From NCBI GenBank assembly GCA_017979445.1, contig CM030704.1:11887658-11951657 (forward strand): a DNA stretch of 64,000 bases, written 5' to 3'. The DNA is from Akebia trifoliata. Taxonomy: Eukaryota > Streptophyta > Magnoliopsida > Ranunculales > Lardizabalaceae. Positions 10,034 through 22,230 of this stretch are shown here, one piece after another. The first letter of the stretch is position 1. Each line of letters opens with the position of its first letter. Below the pieces are notes generated by a model. It saw only the letters and a program-made list of their open reading frames with translations, was not told the DNA's origin and searched no databases. The translations under genes were made by a program, and so were the position numbers.

Positions 10034-11639
10034 ATGTTCACAAAACAACGTGTTAGAACCATTTGATCCTGAGATCGAACGTACCATCAGTAGGATACGC
10101 AAGACACCATCAGTAGTTATGATAGGTGATCGAGAGTGAACTCTCAATGAGCTCTTCGCTCCAGCTTCCACATCTCCTCCTACATGCATTGTTTTACCAT
10201 TGAACAATGTACCTTAGTTTGAAATTAGGGCTGCCACCATTAATATGCTCCCTAAGTTCCACGGTTTAGAGCGTGAACAACCTTACACCCATCTTAATCG
10301 ATTCTTGACTATATGTCAAACTTTTAGAAATCAGAATCTAGATGAGGAGAGTATCAAGCTTATTCTGTTCCCGTTATCCTTGGAAGACCACGTAGCTGCG
10401 TGGTTGAACTCCCTAACACCCAATTCCATATCTACCTTGGATGTTCTATCCAAGAAATTTATGGTCAAATTCTACCTCGTGGCCAAAACTGAGAAAATGA
10501 AGGACTCTATTAGAAATTTTAGAGCCTGTCCTAACGATGAATTTTCTCAAACTTGGGAAAGATTCAATGATTTATTGGTCAAGTGCCCACACCATGGCAT
10601 TGACAAAGCACAGTTGGTGTAAAGTTTTTATAGAGGACTAACAATGAATCAACGTACCTTAGTCGAGTCAATGCATAAAGGTCAGTTCATGAACCAGACT
10701 CCCAACTAAGCGTACGATTTCCTCGTAGAGTTAGTCGGGAGTGCTCAAAATTGGAGTACTAACCAAGAAGAATTTGATAGAGATGATCCGGTTAGAAAGA
10801 CAAGCATGTATGAGATGAAGGCAGACCCTGATCTCAATAATGTTATGTCTAGTCTAGTGAGTGGGATGAACAATCTCACGAAAAAGTTAGATGCCTTTAC
10901 CATCTCAGCATCCAAACCTCACCTAGACCCTCGTGCAATTTTGTAAGTGACTGTCGAACCGAGTTCTTTGTGCTTCATATGCGACGACAACGACCATTTG
11001 GTCGAGTGTTGTCCCACCTTGCCTCAAATCAAAGCTGAACAAGCAAATGCGATTAATGGCTATAGTGCTTTTAGAAAGCCAACTCCAAACTCTTTTAACC
11101 AAATGTATCACCCAGATAATAGGTTTCATTCTAATTTCTCATACAGACAGAACGAACCTATTCAATATAGTGGTCCGTCAGGTTACAATAGGAGTTTTCC
11201 TAGGCAATCTGGTCCTTCCACAAATCAAGCTATTGTTCGTCAAGTCCCTTATCAACCCCAACAATCTACAGATTGCAGAGCCATCATACCAGATTCCATG
11301 ACCAATTACCAGCAGCCTGCCCAACAACAGTCGTCTTTAGAATCTATGATTGCCGAGTTGATGAGACAGCAACAGCAGTTCATCAAAACTAAACAGCAAA
11401 CCCATCAAATTCAAACTCAGATTAACCAGGTCACTGCACAATCCATAGCCAAGATGGAAGTTCAGTTGGGGCAGTTAGCTCTCTCCTTGAGTGGGAGAGA
11501 GAAAGGTCAATTTCCTAGTCAGACTATCCCTAACAGAGGTCAACCTTTGATTCTAACCGGATCGAAAGGTCAATACGAAGTAGGAAGCCATTCTGGAGCT
11601 CCACAAGACTCAGTCCAGGCTATCCACACCTTGCGTTAG
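10034..11639 (+). pseudogene. gag: Athila gag (capsid-nucleocapsid), disrupted
   Basis: Gag forms the cytoplasmic particle that packages element RNA. The frame from 10050 reads LEPFDPEIERTISRIRKTP, then ATINMLPKFHGLER, HLNRFLTICQTF and AAWLNSLTPNSISTLDVL, the characteristic Athila capsid start. In-frame stops occur near 10136, 10213, 10620, 10707 and just before 10947. The open part 10947-11639 contains a zinc-knuckle-like CFICDDNDHLVECC (CX2CX4HX4C), then a Gln/Pro-rich tail with a QQQ-rich helical stretch (about residues 120-165 of that frame). A frame shift separates the first ATG (10034) from the body. Not functional. Confidence 0.88.
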
Positions 11640-12579
11640 GAAAAAAAAGTGGACAATAAGGTCCAACCTATTGACATGGGAGAAAAAATCCTAGAGAAAG
11701 ACAAAGTTCAAAAGGAAGTCATAGAGTCTCCAATAAAGAAAGAAAGATTTGGAAAATCCTCCTATCATTTTGCCAATTCCAAAAGTTCCATTTCCCAATC
11801 GCCTTAGAGATTCTAAAAAAGGTAAGTAATTTGAGGGTGTCTTAGAAGTCTTCCAAAATGTGCATATCAATATCCCATTCCTAGATTCCATTAAGCAAAT
11901 ACCTTCTTATGCGAAATTCCTAATGGATTTGACCACAGCTAAAAGGAAAATACAATTTCCTCAAGAAGCTATCATGGCAGCCCAAGCTTCGTCGCTCATC
12001 CAACAAACGATTGCACCAAAATTTAAGGATCCTGGATGTCCGACAATTTCTATTCATATTGGAAATCAAGTGGTTGAAAAATGTCTCTTAGACTTAGGGG
12101 CTAGTGTGAACCTTTTACCATATTCGGTTTATAAACAATTAGGTTTGGGGGTTTTGAAACCCACCGATATCACGTTGAGTCTAGCCGATAGGTCCATAAA
12201 AATTCCAAAGGGTATAGTTGAGGACGTGATAGTTAAAGTCAAAGATTTCTATTTCCCTGTTGACTTTGTTGTCTTAGACACGGAGCCAGTCATCAATTCG
12301 AACAGTCATATTCCTATCATCTTAGGACGTCCATTCTTAGCCACGTCTGACGCAGTCATTCGTTGTAGAAACGAAATTATGACTTTAGCATTTGGGGATA
12401 TGAAAGTGAAACTGAACGTCTTCCACAATTTCCAAGGAATTGATGTAGATGATGGTATGGAGGAAGTGAACATGATAGATACGCTAGTCAATCAAACGTA
12501 TCAAGAGTTAGGGTACTCTGATCCCCTAACAAAATGTTTGGCTCACTTTGGCCTTGATTGGATGTCGAAGAGTCTATAA
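11640..12579 (+). pseudogene. pol: Athila aspartic protease region
   Basis: The open part 11860-12579 (239 residues) contains the retropepsin active-site region LLDLGASVNLLPYSVYKQLG (about residues 85-105). The DLGA form, rather than DTG/DSG, is usual for the Athila lineage. The flap/core segment IILGRPFLATSDAVI follows (about residues 153-167). The enzyme would cut Gag-Pol. Upstream (11640-11859) is the Gag-protease linker, broken by a TAG and a frame change. The frame overlaps the next one at 12558-12579, consistent with a frameshift mutation inside a single original polyprotein. Confidence 0.88.
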
Positions 12580-13876
12580 GCGAAATCAATGCTTTGCTTG
12601 AATCTGTTCCACTCTTAGATTCTGTGCGGTGGCACGTAAAAACTGAAAGTCTTCCTGTGCGTACATCCAATCTTGTTCCTTATTATATCGAGCCTCCAAA
12701 ATTAGAACTCAAGTCGCTTCCAGAGACCTTGAGATATACATTTCTTGGTAAGAATCAAACCTTGCCCGTGATCATTTCCTCTCACCTTAATGAAGTTCAA
12801 GAGGGAAAGTTGTTAGGAGTATTAAAAGAACATCAAGAAGCTATTGGTTGGAGCATAGCTGACATCAAGGAAATTAGTCCATCTGTAATAATGCATCATA
12901 TTCATTTAGAGGATTTCGCTAAGCCTTCCTTAGAACCTCAGAGACAGCTAAATCCTATCATGAAAGACGTAGTTCGGATGGAAGTGATGAAATTGCTAGA
13001 TGCAGGTATTATCTATCCTATCTCTAATAGTCGTTGGATGAGTCATATACAAGTAGTTCCTAAGAAGTCTGGTATCACCGTGGTAGTGAACCAAGACAAT
13101 GAATTAATCCCCACTCGAGTCCAAAATGAATGGAAAGTGTGTATTGACTATAGGAAACTCAACTTGATGACTCCTAAGGATCATTTCCCCTTACCTTTCA
13201 TTAATCAAATGTTAGAGCGTCTAGCAGGACATTCTTACTATTGCTTCTTAGATGGTTATTCCGGGTACAACCAGATACCCGTTGCTCCAATCGATCAAGA
13301 GAAAACAACTTTCACCTATCCTTTCGAAATTTTCACGTATCGTCGCATGCATTTTGGATTGTGCAATGCACCCGCTACTTTTCAACGGTGCATGATGAGT
13401 ATATTTTTCGACATGGTAGAAAAATATCTCGAAGTATTCATGGACGATTTTTCAGTGTTTGGATCAAGTTTTGAGGAATGTCTCCATCACTTGACTTTGG
13501 TCCTTGTACGTTGCAAAGAGGTCAATCTAGTCCTCAATTGGGAAAAATGCCATTTCATTGTAACACCGGGGATTGTGCTAGGGCACATTTTTTCTACTAA
13601 GGGATTGAGGTAGATAAGGCAAAGGTAGGCCTAATTGAAAAATTACCACCTCCTAGAACGGTCAAAGAAATTAGGTCATTCCTAGGCCATGCAGGTTTCT
13701 ATTGTAAATTCATTAAAGATTTCGAGAAAATCTCAAAACCTTTATGTGAGCTATTGGGAAAGGATGTTCCTTTCGACTTTTTAGAGTCATGTCTCTCTAC
13801 GTTCAACAAGCTCAAGTCTGAGTTAACCTCGGCACTCATTATTCAACCTCCAAACTGAAGCATTCCATTCGAAGTT
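12558..13876 (+). pseudogene. pol: Athila reverse transcriptase
   Basis: The open frame 12558-13613 (351 residues) covers fingers and palm: WKVCIDYRKLN, the LDGYSGYNQIPV block with the first catalytic Asp, FGLCNAPATFQRCM, and the active site VFMDDFSVFG with both catalytic aspartates present. The frame is lost near 13605; homology continues in another frame (KAKVGLIEKLPPPRTVKEIR, FLGHAGFYCKFIKDF) through the thumb and connection domain to 13876, with a TGA near 13856 where Trp is expected. The catalytic residues survive but the frameshift would truncate the enzyme. Confidence 0.92.
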
Positions 13877-14419
13877 ATGTGCGACGCTTCAGATTATGCA
13901 ATAGGCGCTGTTTTGGGTCAGCGAATTGAAAAACAACCTCATGTTATCCAATATGCTAGTAAAACCCTAAACGATGCTCAGCTTAATTACTCTATAACAG
14001 AGAAGGAAATGCTAGCAGTGGTCTATGCCATTGAAAAATTCTGCCCCTACCTCATAGGATCTAAAGTCGTAATCTACACAGATCATGCAGCATTGAAGTA
14101 CCTTCTATCAGAGAAAGATGCTAAAACAAGGTTAATCCATTGGATTCTACTTCTACAAGAGTTTGATTTCGAGATCCGAGATAAAAAAGGGGCAGAAAAT
14201 GTCGTAACTGATCACTTGTCTAGGATAGTTAACAAGCCATCCGAGGAATCCTTACCCATCTCTGAATCATTTTCCGATGAGCAACTTATGCAAATCTCTC
14301 AAGCCAATGCTCCATGGTATGCGGACATTGTTAACTACCTAGTTACAGGTCAATTCCTAGTCGAAATGACTAGTCAAGAGAAACTCCGTCTTCTGTCAAA
14401 AACAAAATGGTATTTCTAG
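13877..14419 (+). pseudogene. pol: Athila RNase H domain
   Basis: 180 residues beginning [15 protein letters not shown] with the first catalytic Asp, then [20 protein letters not shown] with the catalytic Glu, and [12 protein letters not shown] with another Asp. This is the gypsy RNase H that removes RNA from the RNA:DNA hybrid. It continues into the tether to integrase and stops at TAG 14417-14419. Originally one polyprotein with the frames on either side; this open frame starts internally. Confidence 0.9.
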
Positions 14420-15604
14420 GATGAGCCATACTTATTTAAGTATTGTCTTGATCAAATCATCAGACGTTGTATTCCAACCTGTGAGCAAGTCAGTATCCTA
14501 GAGTTTTGCCATAATCATGCCTGCGGATGGCACTTCAGTGGTAAGAAGACCGCCATGAAAGTCCTACAATGCGATTTTTTCTGGCCTAGTATTTTTCGTG
14601 ATGCCCACGAGTTTAGCAAATCTTGTGATAGATGTCAAAGATTAGGAAAAATCTCTAAGAGAAATGAAATGCCTTAAAATCCTATACTGATCATCAAAAT
14701 TTTTGACGTGTAGGGTATAGACTTCATGGGACCTTTTCCTATCTCTCAAGGTTACCAATACATCCTAGTTGCCATTGACTATGTGTCAAAATGGATCAAA
14801 GCTGTGGCATGTAGAACTAACGATCACAAGGTTGTGATAAAATTCATCAAGGAGACGATTTTTTCAAGATTTGGTACTCCGCGAGCTATCATAAGTGATG
14901 GTGGCTCGTATTTTTGGAACAAGATCTTTGTTGCGTTAATGAAAAAATACCTCATAACGCATAAAGTTACCACACCTTACCACCGACAAACAAGTAGACA
15001 AGTGGAGATTTCTAACAGGAAAATATAGACTATCTTAGAAAAAACAGTCAATCCTTCAAAGAAAGATTGGTTTTTGAGATTGAGTGATTCACTCTGTGCC
15101 TATATGACTGCATTCAAGACACCCATAGGGATGTCTCCCTACCGGTTAGTTTTTGGCATGGCCTGCCATCTCCCTGTAGAACTAGAACATCGTGCATATT
15201 GGGCGATCAAACACCTTAACTTTAATTTTGATAAAGCTGATGAGAAGCGAAAGTTACAACTAGACGAGTTAGAAGAGATTAGAAATGACTCGTATGATTG
15301 TGCCAAAAAGTACAAAGAGCGTACCAAATTCTTTCACGATAGGCACATTCTTAGGAGGAATTTCATTCCTAATCAAAGAGTTTTGTTGTATGATAATAGA
15401 CTCCACCTTTTTCTAGGAAAACTTAAGTCTCGATCGACTGGCCCATATATTATCCAAATAGTTTACCCCCATGGTGCTGTTGAAGTCCTTAATCCTAAGG
15501 ACAGATCCACTTTCAAAGTGAATAGCCAACGTCTCAAATCATTTCTCGAGTATGTTCCGCAGGAGGAAGTTCTTTTTCTCGATAATCCCGACTATCAAAA
15601 TTAA
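14420..15604 (+). pseudogene. pol: Athila integrase
   Basis: The zinc-binding HHCC region is at about 14500-14640 (CHNHACGWHFSGKKTAMKVL, then SCDRCQRLG). The catalytic core follows: first Asp in GIDFMGPF (about 14720), second Asp in [10 protein letters not shown] (about 14893), Glu in [10 protein letters not shown] (about 15003). The C-terminal domain runs to 15604 with RSTGPYII and [12 protein letters not shown]. Stops interrupt it near 14674, 14711 (TAG for Trp) and 15027, so the three catalytic acids lie on two fragments. It would have inserted element DNA into chromatin. Confidence 0.92.
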
Positions 15605-16872
15605 CTATGTTTTCGTCTAGTTAAAGACGTTAAACTTAACGCTTCTGGGAGGCAATCCATGCACTTCAAGGGACATTGTGTTAAATATCAACAGGACTAT
15701 AGGGTCTGTCTCAGGTGTTATCTAACCCACTTCATTTCATTTTATCAATTTCAATTTTACTTTTGCATGTATATGTTGAAATATTGAGGACAATATAATG
15801 TTTAAGTTTGGGGGTGTATGGGTCAGATTTCCACTCATTATTTTCTTCTTTCAAAAAAAAAAAAATTTAGTTGGCGACTTTGTTGTATTTTACTCAAAAT
15901 CTTAGCTTGTATCTTTAAGCACTTAGTTAAAAATATTTAATCAATCTTTCATTGGAAGCTATGATCTAGAGTCCCCATTTGTGTTTCTCTTAGGCAAAAA
16001 TTAGAGCAAAGTTATCTTTTGATTTATAGTCACTTCTAATAAGGTTACCAAGAGTCTGGATTGTATTAAAAGAGCTTATTACCTTCTTTCTACCTAGAAT
16101 TTAAGGAAAAACTAGGTTTGATGAACTTTGACTTCCTTGTTCAATTGGTTGGCTGATTAGAAGAAAAACATAATTGAGTTGTATACACCTTGTACAGCAA
16201 CCATTGAATTAGACTGGGTACCTTGAAAAGGACTGCCTACTTTTCTTAGAAAAAGAATGAAGAAGTAATAGAAAAAAAGAGACATTTCAAAAAAAAAAAT
16301 CAAAGATCTAAAAGTTTATGAAAGTTTTAGTAGGGTGAAAGCCATCAAGTGTAAAAATGTGAGTATACTGGAATATCACAGATAAAGCCCCTTAGAGGTA
16401 TTAAAGTGAATATCCACACTTCTCACTACCCCAGACAGGATGCTAAGTTTAGAATTAAACCCTAAGTTACTCCAGTTATTCTTGAGTAGTTAAAAGGTTG
16501 AAACTCATTTGAGGAAATCGAATCTCTTAAATTTTTAAGTTATAATCACTATCGTTCAAAGGTCAATTTAAGTCTAAGTTTTGTCATAGAGAAATAAGGG
16601 TTGGGACTCTATACTAAGCAGTACTTCTAATTGATTGACAAAAAAAAAAAAACTTGTGCTTTTCAATATAAGTTTTGATTTTGACTATTTTTACTTCAAA
16701 GTTATTTTCAAATTTTGTGGGTATATTTTCTGCAAACCCTCACGAGTCAAACTCGTCCACTAGGGGTAACCTAACGGTTCAAGGGCTTGCTGCATTTGCT
16801 AAATGCAGTCGAGGTGCCTGCGAAAGTGGTAGTTTTATTTTTCTAGGGACTAGAAAAAAGTAAGTTTGGGGG
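15605..16872 (+). other. Athila 3' region with internal and terminal polypurine tracts
   Basis: No pol homology. Just after integrase lies the lineage landmark TTAACGCTTCTGGGAGGCAA (about 15637-15656). An internal purine tract, TTTAAGTTTGGGGG (15801-15814), nearly repeats the terminal tract TAAGTTTGGGGG (16861-16872) that abuts the 3' LTR. In some Athila relatives this interval carries an env-like gene; here I see only short frames such as 16675-16863, without a recognisable family. Confidence 0.75.
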
Positions 16873-18065
16873 TGTAATGAATGTTTCCAAACACTCAATT
16901 ATACACACATTTTTCGGATATTTATCTTGATTTTTATACCTATTAATCCATATTAAGATAATAATCATGATAAGTCTCAAATCACCACGTTGCATGTTAA
17001 TTAGGTTTAATTATATATAAATAAATTCATTTACTAGATAAATCTAATTTCGTATGTTTCTCATGCAAAAAATCAACAAATTGGAATCAAAATCTCAAGA
17101 CAAAAGCATTTGAGCCCACTTTGGAATGCCCTAATCCTTAACTCATATTCTCATCTTTTGTCTTTTTGTGCAAAAAAAAGTGGAAGCTACTTTTAGACTC
17201 TTCTACACATATTTTCTCTATAAATAGAGCCTTCATTTTTAAAGAAAGTGTTCCATCTTGGTTCTCTTATCCAAGACTCCTTTAATCTAAGGCTCTTAGC
17301 CTATTCTCTTATTTTTTATATTTTCATTTTCTAGTTATTTTCTTTTGGTTAAATAGTCTTGTAAGAAGTAGAAGAAGAAGAAGTTGTAATTTTCTCATGA
17401 AATGAAGAAGAAAAATTCTTTCATCTCTTATCTTCCCTCTCTTGCAATGATATTAGGCTAAGTTCCCCTCCATTAGAGAGTGGAAAAACCTAGAGCAAGT
17501 TCTTGTGTTATTTCTAATTTTATGTCTTTCTTTTATTTAAAATGCTTATGAATTCTCTTTAAGTTTCTTACACCTTTTATTCTTAATATAGATACTTTAT
17601 GCTTAGATTAGATCAAGATAAAGTATGCTTAAATTAGATAATTGGTAGTAAGAAGTTTTTAAAGAATTCTACTTTATTTTTGTTCCCTTATTTCATTTTA
17701 TTTGTAAAACTTTCCGATCTAAGGAACTAACATCAAGCCCTTATGATTGAGTTATAAAAAGGCTAGAGACTAGAAATTGCTCATTAACTTTAGGTAGATC
17801 CACCTCCAATGGTATTTTAATTCATAAGTTTACTTGTTTTTAATTTCATTTACTTTAGTTTATTTTCTAGCAATTTTACATCTTCTTATAAGTTCAAAGA
17901 TACAAAGAAAATAATTTTAATTCCTTTTAGTTAATTTGGATTTTATCTTCTTAGCTTAGCTTTATTCCTCCTTTCTCTTGGGTTCGATCCCCTACTTGCC
18001 CCACAAGTAAGGTAAAAGTAAAATTATTATTAACTCCGGTAAGAAGAACAACGATAGTCTCACCA
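16873..18065 (+). repeat. Athila 3' LTR
   Basis: Begins TGTAATGAATG, ends CTCACCA, TATA box at about 17216-17228. Homologous throughout to 7620-8827, with scattered substitutions and small indels (about 5% by eye). Followed by the target duplicate gggag at 18066-18070. Confidence 0.9.
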
Positions 18066-18070
18066 GGGAG

Positions 18071-19572
18071 CTGGGTTATCGTTAAAAGAGGGGCCATAGG
18101 GCTGCAACATTGAATAGAACCACAGATGTATCGTTGAATCTTCTTCGTGCGAGACTCAATCCAGACAGTAGATTATTACAGGCACTTTTGAGATTGGAGA
18201 ATCCAATATTGTTCCTCCCTAAGGGCCTACTACTGTCTCTCATTGCTTGACAAACTAGTCTCAATGTTGAACTATTGGCCAAATTCGTTAGGTAGAAGCA
18301 TCAAAGCATCCACAGAAGGTGAGGGCTCCTCGTCTGAAAGGGATGAATTTGGTTGAGGTGGAATAAAGGTTCCAAGGGCTGGTTTAAGCATGTTATGCAT
18401 ATTAGATCTGCCAAAGGTATTGGTCGGAATCATACGTGGAAGACCAACTCCAAGATAACACTTGAGGGCGAGATGAGAGAGGAGATAACCAAAACCAAAA
18501 CTCTTATTAGACTATGCTAACAAAATTATATACTGAAGAATCATCATCGATAAGCACATTAAATAGCCTTGAGCCACATAATACAGCAAATCATATTGGT
18601 GTAATGCCAATTCAGTGGTGTTTCCAGCTTGAGGATAAAAATTTTGATGGAAAATACTATGCGACATCCCCAATGAAGTGAGCATACTTGTCGAGCATAG
18701 ACTATCATCTTTTGACCAATGAAATCGATTAGTAGCACCACCTAACACTTATTGGAGTTGATTTTTCTAAATAAAGAAATTAGACTCTGATTTAGGCATG
18801 GGATCATCGGTGATGAGGATCCTCAATAATCTACCAATGGTATAGGAGGTAACCATTGTACGGAGGGGAAGCCAAAGGTGGAAAACGGTGACAATGAGAA
18901 ACAGATGATTGAGTATTGTTTTCGTCACACTAGCATAAAAGTTGAGCACACCCATTAGATACACATCATCATCAAAATGGATCATCTCTTCCCAACCCAT
19001 ATGGTGGAGCATATCAATCACGCTGAATTTTTGAGGTGTAGATTTTTCAACATTGATTTCACAAAAAAATTGAGCACTTTTTGAGATATGTGCATTGAGC
19101 AAGATAGCCATCATAACCCCCAGGTTGGTCTCTGTCGGATTAAGAACCCTTGTCAACCATTTGAAATGGTAGAAGTAAATGAGAGGATGAAGGAGCGGGA
19201 TGGGAGGAGGAAGCCACTTATTTAGACATCTTGGAGTGAGAGAAGCAGTGAGGGGGCAGATTTGGTGGGGGTTGAACTCTTTTGACCATTAAACCCACAA
19301 ACAAGATATGGGGAATAAAATAAGAATGAAAAAGATTATAAATGTGATGATGGAGAGAAGATCATTAAGAAAAAAATAAAGAAAATAGCTGAGAACTCAC
19401 ACCAAATAGGGAGAAAGAGCAAGAAAAACGAGAAGGAGCGCAATGAGGTGTCATTGGAGGCAAAAGGATGAGGAAGAAGGTGAAGTAAACAAGAAAAATG
19501 AGGTTTTAACTTTGTTGTGGACACTGTCGATGGGGGTGCACGACGCCGTCGATTGAGAAATATTTTTTGCAA
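18071..19572 (-). pseudogene. Copia A post-pol ORF3 (plant transposon-protein-like)
   Basis: Decayed frames on the minus strand align with the extra ORF in copies B and C. Best conserved is INVEKSTPQKFSVIDMLHHM followed by GWEEMIHFDDD and NFYASVTKTI (about 19063-18900), equivalent to LHQMGWEALLDFGDD in copy C. Further down is NFYPQAGNTTELALHQYDLL (about 18650-18590). The order and motifs resemble the 'putative plant transposon protein' domain found in many plant repeats; that assignment is from memory of the family pattern. Athila split the gene at 18066/7620 and its last part lies before 7619. The position after RNase H is where SIRE elements carry an env-like ORF. Function unknown. Confidence 0.6.
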
Positions 19573-19987
19573 GAAATGATTTTAAATTTTTTTTATATTG
19601 TTTTTCTTGTTTTAAGGATTCCAAAAATCAATTTTGTTGACCTCAACACTCTCAAGAATTGTTGCAAAAAAATAAAGATTATGCCAATTCACAAAATTTT
19701 CAAGAATCCAAGCAAGATAAAATATGCCAAAAATGAGCAAAAAAATTGATTGAAGATTAAAAGGGAACTTAGATGGGGTCTATGAACCCAAATCTACCAA
19801 TTAAACCAAGCTCCGAAAAAGCTCAAGATTTGCAAAAATTGCTCAAATAAACCAAAAACGATGTGAAAAATTTTTAAGAAAAATTTCATACAAGGGTGCT
19901 GAGAAGCTCAACTATAACTAATAATCACAATAAATGAGTCCAAAGACTCAAATTTTCCTATATTGGACGAAAAACTAGAAATCGATG
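19573..19987 (-). other. Copia A spacer between RNase H and ORF3
   Basis: AT-rich, no gene. It matches the corresponding interval of copy B (about 40500-40960): both have 'caagctcgaagctcaag'-type words and end with a conserved AAACTNGAAAT segment next to the solo LTR. Confidence 0.5.
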
Positions 19988-21615
19988 TGTAAACACCCCA
20001 TTTTTGCACTCGCCTGATTAATCAACTCTTCAACCTGATTGCGACAGTTCCCAATGATGGATGAATGTTCAAATGTATTTTGTTGCTAGATATGTTTCTG
20101 AAATTCGAATGAGGTATCTCAAACTAACAAAACTCTATAAATCACATTATGTTAGAAAAATATGACCCCAAAAATGTAGAAATCATCATTTTTAAGATAA
20201 AAAGAAGTTTTACGATAAAAATCACTAAAAATGATCAAATTACCAAAATACCCCTAACATCAAAACATCCTTAGATCCCACATCACGTTTAGGAAAACTC
20301 ACTCGAACACATAAAATAATAAAATGAAATCAAATAAACCATTTCGTAAATTTTCACCAAATTCGATAAAATTATAAAAATACCCCTCATAAGAGTTGAC
20401 AATCATTTCACGCCAAAAAATTCATAAGTGACACAAACCGATAATCTCATCAAATTCCTTATGAAAAACCGATTCCAAACATTCCAAAACATCAAAAAAT
20501 GACTTTTCAATGTAAAAGTCCTCTTCGGGGATAAAATTATAATTTTCTAATTTTAACAATTTAAAATTCTGAAATTAGTAATTAAAAGATTAATTAATGT
20601 AAAGTGAAATCCTAATTAAAATTAAAAAATTTTAAACCAATCAATCAAGCTCTCATGCAAAATTGTTGATGGTCACCCATTTATTCAAGTGGAGCCCCCT
20701 GATATTTATTAAAAGATCCATCTCCATCTGAGGGCCTAAAAAATTAAAATATAATCAAGGAGGGTTATCCAAAAATCAAAAATATATTCTTTCATTGTAT
20801 GTAAGAATTAAAATCCTAATCTAAAGAAAACTAGTTAATCAAATGAGACTTAAGTCAAAATCGTAATTAAAACCCTTATCTAAAGAAACCTAGTCAATCA
20901 AATAAAACTTAAGTCAAAACCCTAATTCACCTTATCTAAAAAAAACCTAATTAAACTCCAACTCTTCCAAAAAATCTATAAATAGGAGCCTCCACAACCT
21001 AATTTCAAAGAAAAAGAAAATCCTAGGAAAAGAAGGTCAAAAAGGCTTCCTAACCTTTCCCAAAATCCTGATTTTGAAATCCTAACCCCCTACTTATCAT
21101 CCAAACCCTAGTTTTTGTTCAAAAAATTCTCAGAAATCCTCCAAAAAATACTCAAAAATTCTTCAAAAATACCTAGAAATCTATCAAAAAATTAGAAAAC
21201 ATTCATATCTAAGAAGAAGATACTTCATCCAAAGCAGATCCATTAATGGAGACAAGGCAAGGAATCTCATACGAAGAGTCTTCCACCAGCTCTGAGTGAA
21301 CAAATCGTTGCGATCATCTAGGTATACCTTTTATTTTTTTATTTTTTTTATGTATTTATTTTAGGTATTTTATCAATGCAATATTTTTTTTGAGAAATAG
21401 TAGAGACCAGCATTTGTCAGGCAGGGTTGGTGCCTAACACCTTCCAACCCCGTAACATGATCCCCAGACCATAGTTTCTTTTATTTCGTAGATTAGTTGT
21501 TTTTATCTATTTAGAGTCAATTTTCAATTCATAAATTGTAATAACTAGGCGACGACTCCCAAATCTCAAAAATCAAAAGCGGATCCGCACACCCCACGGA
21601 TCGAAGGCGCTTTCA
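19988..21615 (+). repeat. Solo LTR of Tat/Ogre-type gypsy element in copia A
   Basis: Begins TGTAAACACCCC and ends GGCGCTTTCA, like the Ogre LTRs at 29045 and 37372 but more diverged and slightly shorter (1628 bp). TATA box CTATAAATAG at 20978-20987; conserved LTR hairpin at 21423-21452. The flanks are cgatg and ctagg. Copia B, lacking this insertion, reads TTGAGG at the same point, so both flanks fit a cgagg duplication with one change each. No internal region remains, as expected after LTR-LTR recombination. Confidence 0.85.
20978..20987 (+). promoter_or_regulatory. TATA box of solo LTR 1
   Basis: CTATAAATAG at the same relative place as in the Ogre LTRs. It reads toward position 21615 and could in principle drive antisense transcription into copia A. 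Confidence 0.5.
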
Positions 21616-21639
21616 CTAGGATTTTCAAGAGTGTTAATT

Positions 21640-22230
21640 AGCACTTAGTTAATGTCTCGAACTTTACACCCCAATAAAATTTCAAAGATGTTCAAATAGT
21701 ATTGAATCCAAGGGTTTTCTGAGAATATCGACTTGTTAACTCTTGGACAAGTCATATTCTAGTATATTCAACAAGTTCATTTATGAAATGATGTCGAATA
21801 TCGATATGTTTGGTTCGAGAGTGTTTGACGAGGTTCTTCAAGATATTAATGGAGCTAGTATTATCATAGAATGTGTTCACCATTTCTTGGGATATCCTGT
21901 AGTCCAAAACAATATGCTTCATCCACAGAAGTTGCGCATAGCAACTTCTAACTACAATGTACTTGATCTCAGTAGTGGACAAGGAAATGAAATTTTGTTT
22001 CTTACTTTTCCAAGCAACGAGATAATTTTCGATATAAAAACAATAACCAATGGTAGATTTTATATCATTAAAATTTCTAGCCTAATCAACATTAGAGAAT
22101 CTAACAATAATTGAAATCAAAGGGGTACCAGAGGCCATATTCAAAGGTGTAAGCCACATAACAGATAATTCATTTGACAACTGTTAAATGTGATTCCTTA
22201 GGATGGGTTTGAAAATGGGCACATGCTACA
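21640..22230 (-). pseudogene. pol: Copia A RNase H
   Basis: Minus-strand frame 21982-21752 reads MSTTEIKYIVVRSCYAQLLW, then SINILKNLVKHSRTKHIDIR and HHFINELVEY, the C-terminal half of Ty1/copia RNase H. Fragments upstream (to about 22230) and downstream (to about 21640) are broken by stops. It is followed on the minus strand by the solo LTR insertion, then ORF3. Confidence 0.8.

Larger units (their letters stand above)
7620..18065 (+). mobile_element. Athila-type Ty3/gypsy retrotransposon, complete ends, decayed genes
   Basis: LTRs at 7620-8827 and 16873-18065 flank a tRNA-Asp-like primer binding site, gag, protease, reverse transcriptase, RNase H and integrase in gypsy order, then a long 3' region with two polypurine tracts. 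The target duplication is gggag (7615-7619 and 18066-18070). It sits in the post-pol ORF of copia A. The lineage call rests on the protease motif DLGASVN, the reverse transcriptase motif FMDDFSVFG, the primer binding site and the GGGAGGCAA landmark after integrase. The two LTRs differ at about one base in twenty by eye. Gag and pol carry many stops and frameshifts, so the copy cannot make its own enzymes. Confidence 0.92.

Noticed and set aside
18559..18748. Small minus-strand proteins of 60-78 residues
   Set aside because: They are shifted pieces of the decayed copia ORF3, best explained by one frameshifted pseudogene.
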